DNA of 6,433 bases from Cyanobacteria bacterium UBA11153 (lineage in GTDB: Bacteria; Cyanobacteriota; Cyanobacteriia; Cyanobacteriales; Coleofasciculaceae), in the NCBI GenBank assembly GCA_003511885.1, contig DOIX01000276.1, forward strand, positions 1 to 6,433, read 5' to 3'. A model generated the notes under the pieces. The model was given only the letters and a program-made list of their open reading frames with translations, did not search any database and was not told where the DNA came from. This document shows positions 6,363-6,433 of the stretch, one piece after another; position 1 is the first letter of the stretch; each line of letters opens with the position of its first letter. A program made the translations under genes and the position numbers.

Positions 6363-6433
6363 TTAACCTTGACAATAATTAGCTTCGAGTGCTGTCTTCA
6401 GTCGGGAAAAGTACCAGGAATAAGAGTTACACC
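6363..6433 (-). CDS. Possible C-terminal end of a convergent gene (partial)
   Basis: Read on the minus strand, one frame enters from the right edge and runs 22 complete codons to a TAA at 6365-6363. Its text looks protein-like and ends SRLKTALEANYCQG. I do not recognise the family. If real, it is the 3' end of a gene converging on the second kinase, with the heptamer array and weak hairpin between them. A second minus frame also stays open for 11 codons before a TGA, and 22 codons is too short to exclude chance. Confidence 0.25.
   Translation of the reverse strand, partial: CNSYSWYFSRLKTALEANYCQG

Noticed and set aside
6369..6374. TTGACA as a -35 element for a gene to the right
   Set aside because: It is a perfect hexamer, but no acceptable -10 element lies 16-18 bases downstream within the window.

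Overview
The window most likely comes from a cyanobacterium. The evidence is AT-rich DNA, two perfect GCGATCGC (HIP1) octamers, heptameric short tandem repeats (STRR type) between genes, no Shine-Dalgarno sequence before either large gene, and two sensor kinases with the receiver-first layout common in that phylum. No transposase, CRISPR array, rRNA or tRNA was recognised.

Layout. Positions 1-140 are non-coding and hold a G-rich heptamer array followed by a C-rich inverted counterpart. About 105-470 is the relic of an unrecognised reading frame, broken by one in-frame TAA. About 468-719 looks like a promoter and a long, structured leader ahead of the first large gene. Positions 720-4847 encode a 1375-residue hybrid histidine kinase: receiver, GAF, three PAS, GAF, HisKA/HATPase, receiver, helical tail. 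After a 131-bp spacer, 4979-6319 encodes a 446-residue receiver-histidine kinase. The final 114 bp hold a second heptamer array that includes the stop codon of the second kinase, a weak hairpin, and possibly the 3' end of a convergent minus-strand gene.

How the genes may work together. Both kinases are predicted to be soluble (no membrane segments seen). They begin with receivers that are about two thirds identical by hand alignment and share the linker register, so part of one was probably duplicated from the other. Neither carries a DNA-binding or second-messenger output domain, and no HPt or effector regulator lies in the window. The simplest inference is a sensory module that integrates several inputs (PAS/GAF ligands plus phosphorylation of the N-terminal receivers) and passes phosphate to partners encoded elsewhere. 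The most distinctive molecular feature is a PAS domain in the first kinase that resembles LOV photoreceptors, including the Asn/Asn/Gln flavin-contact positions, but has Pro where the adduct-forming Cys belongs.
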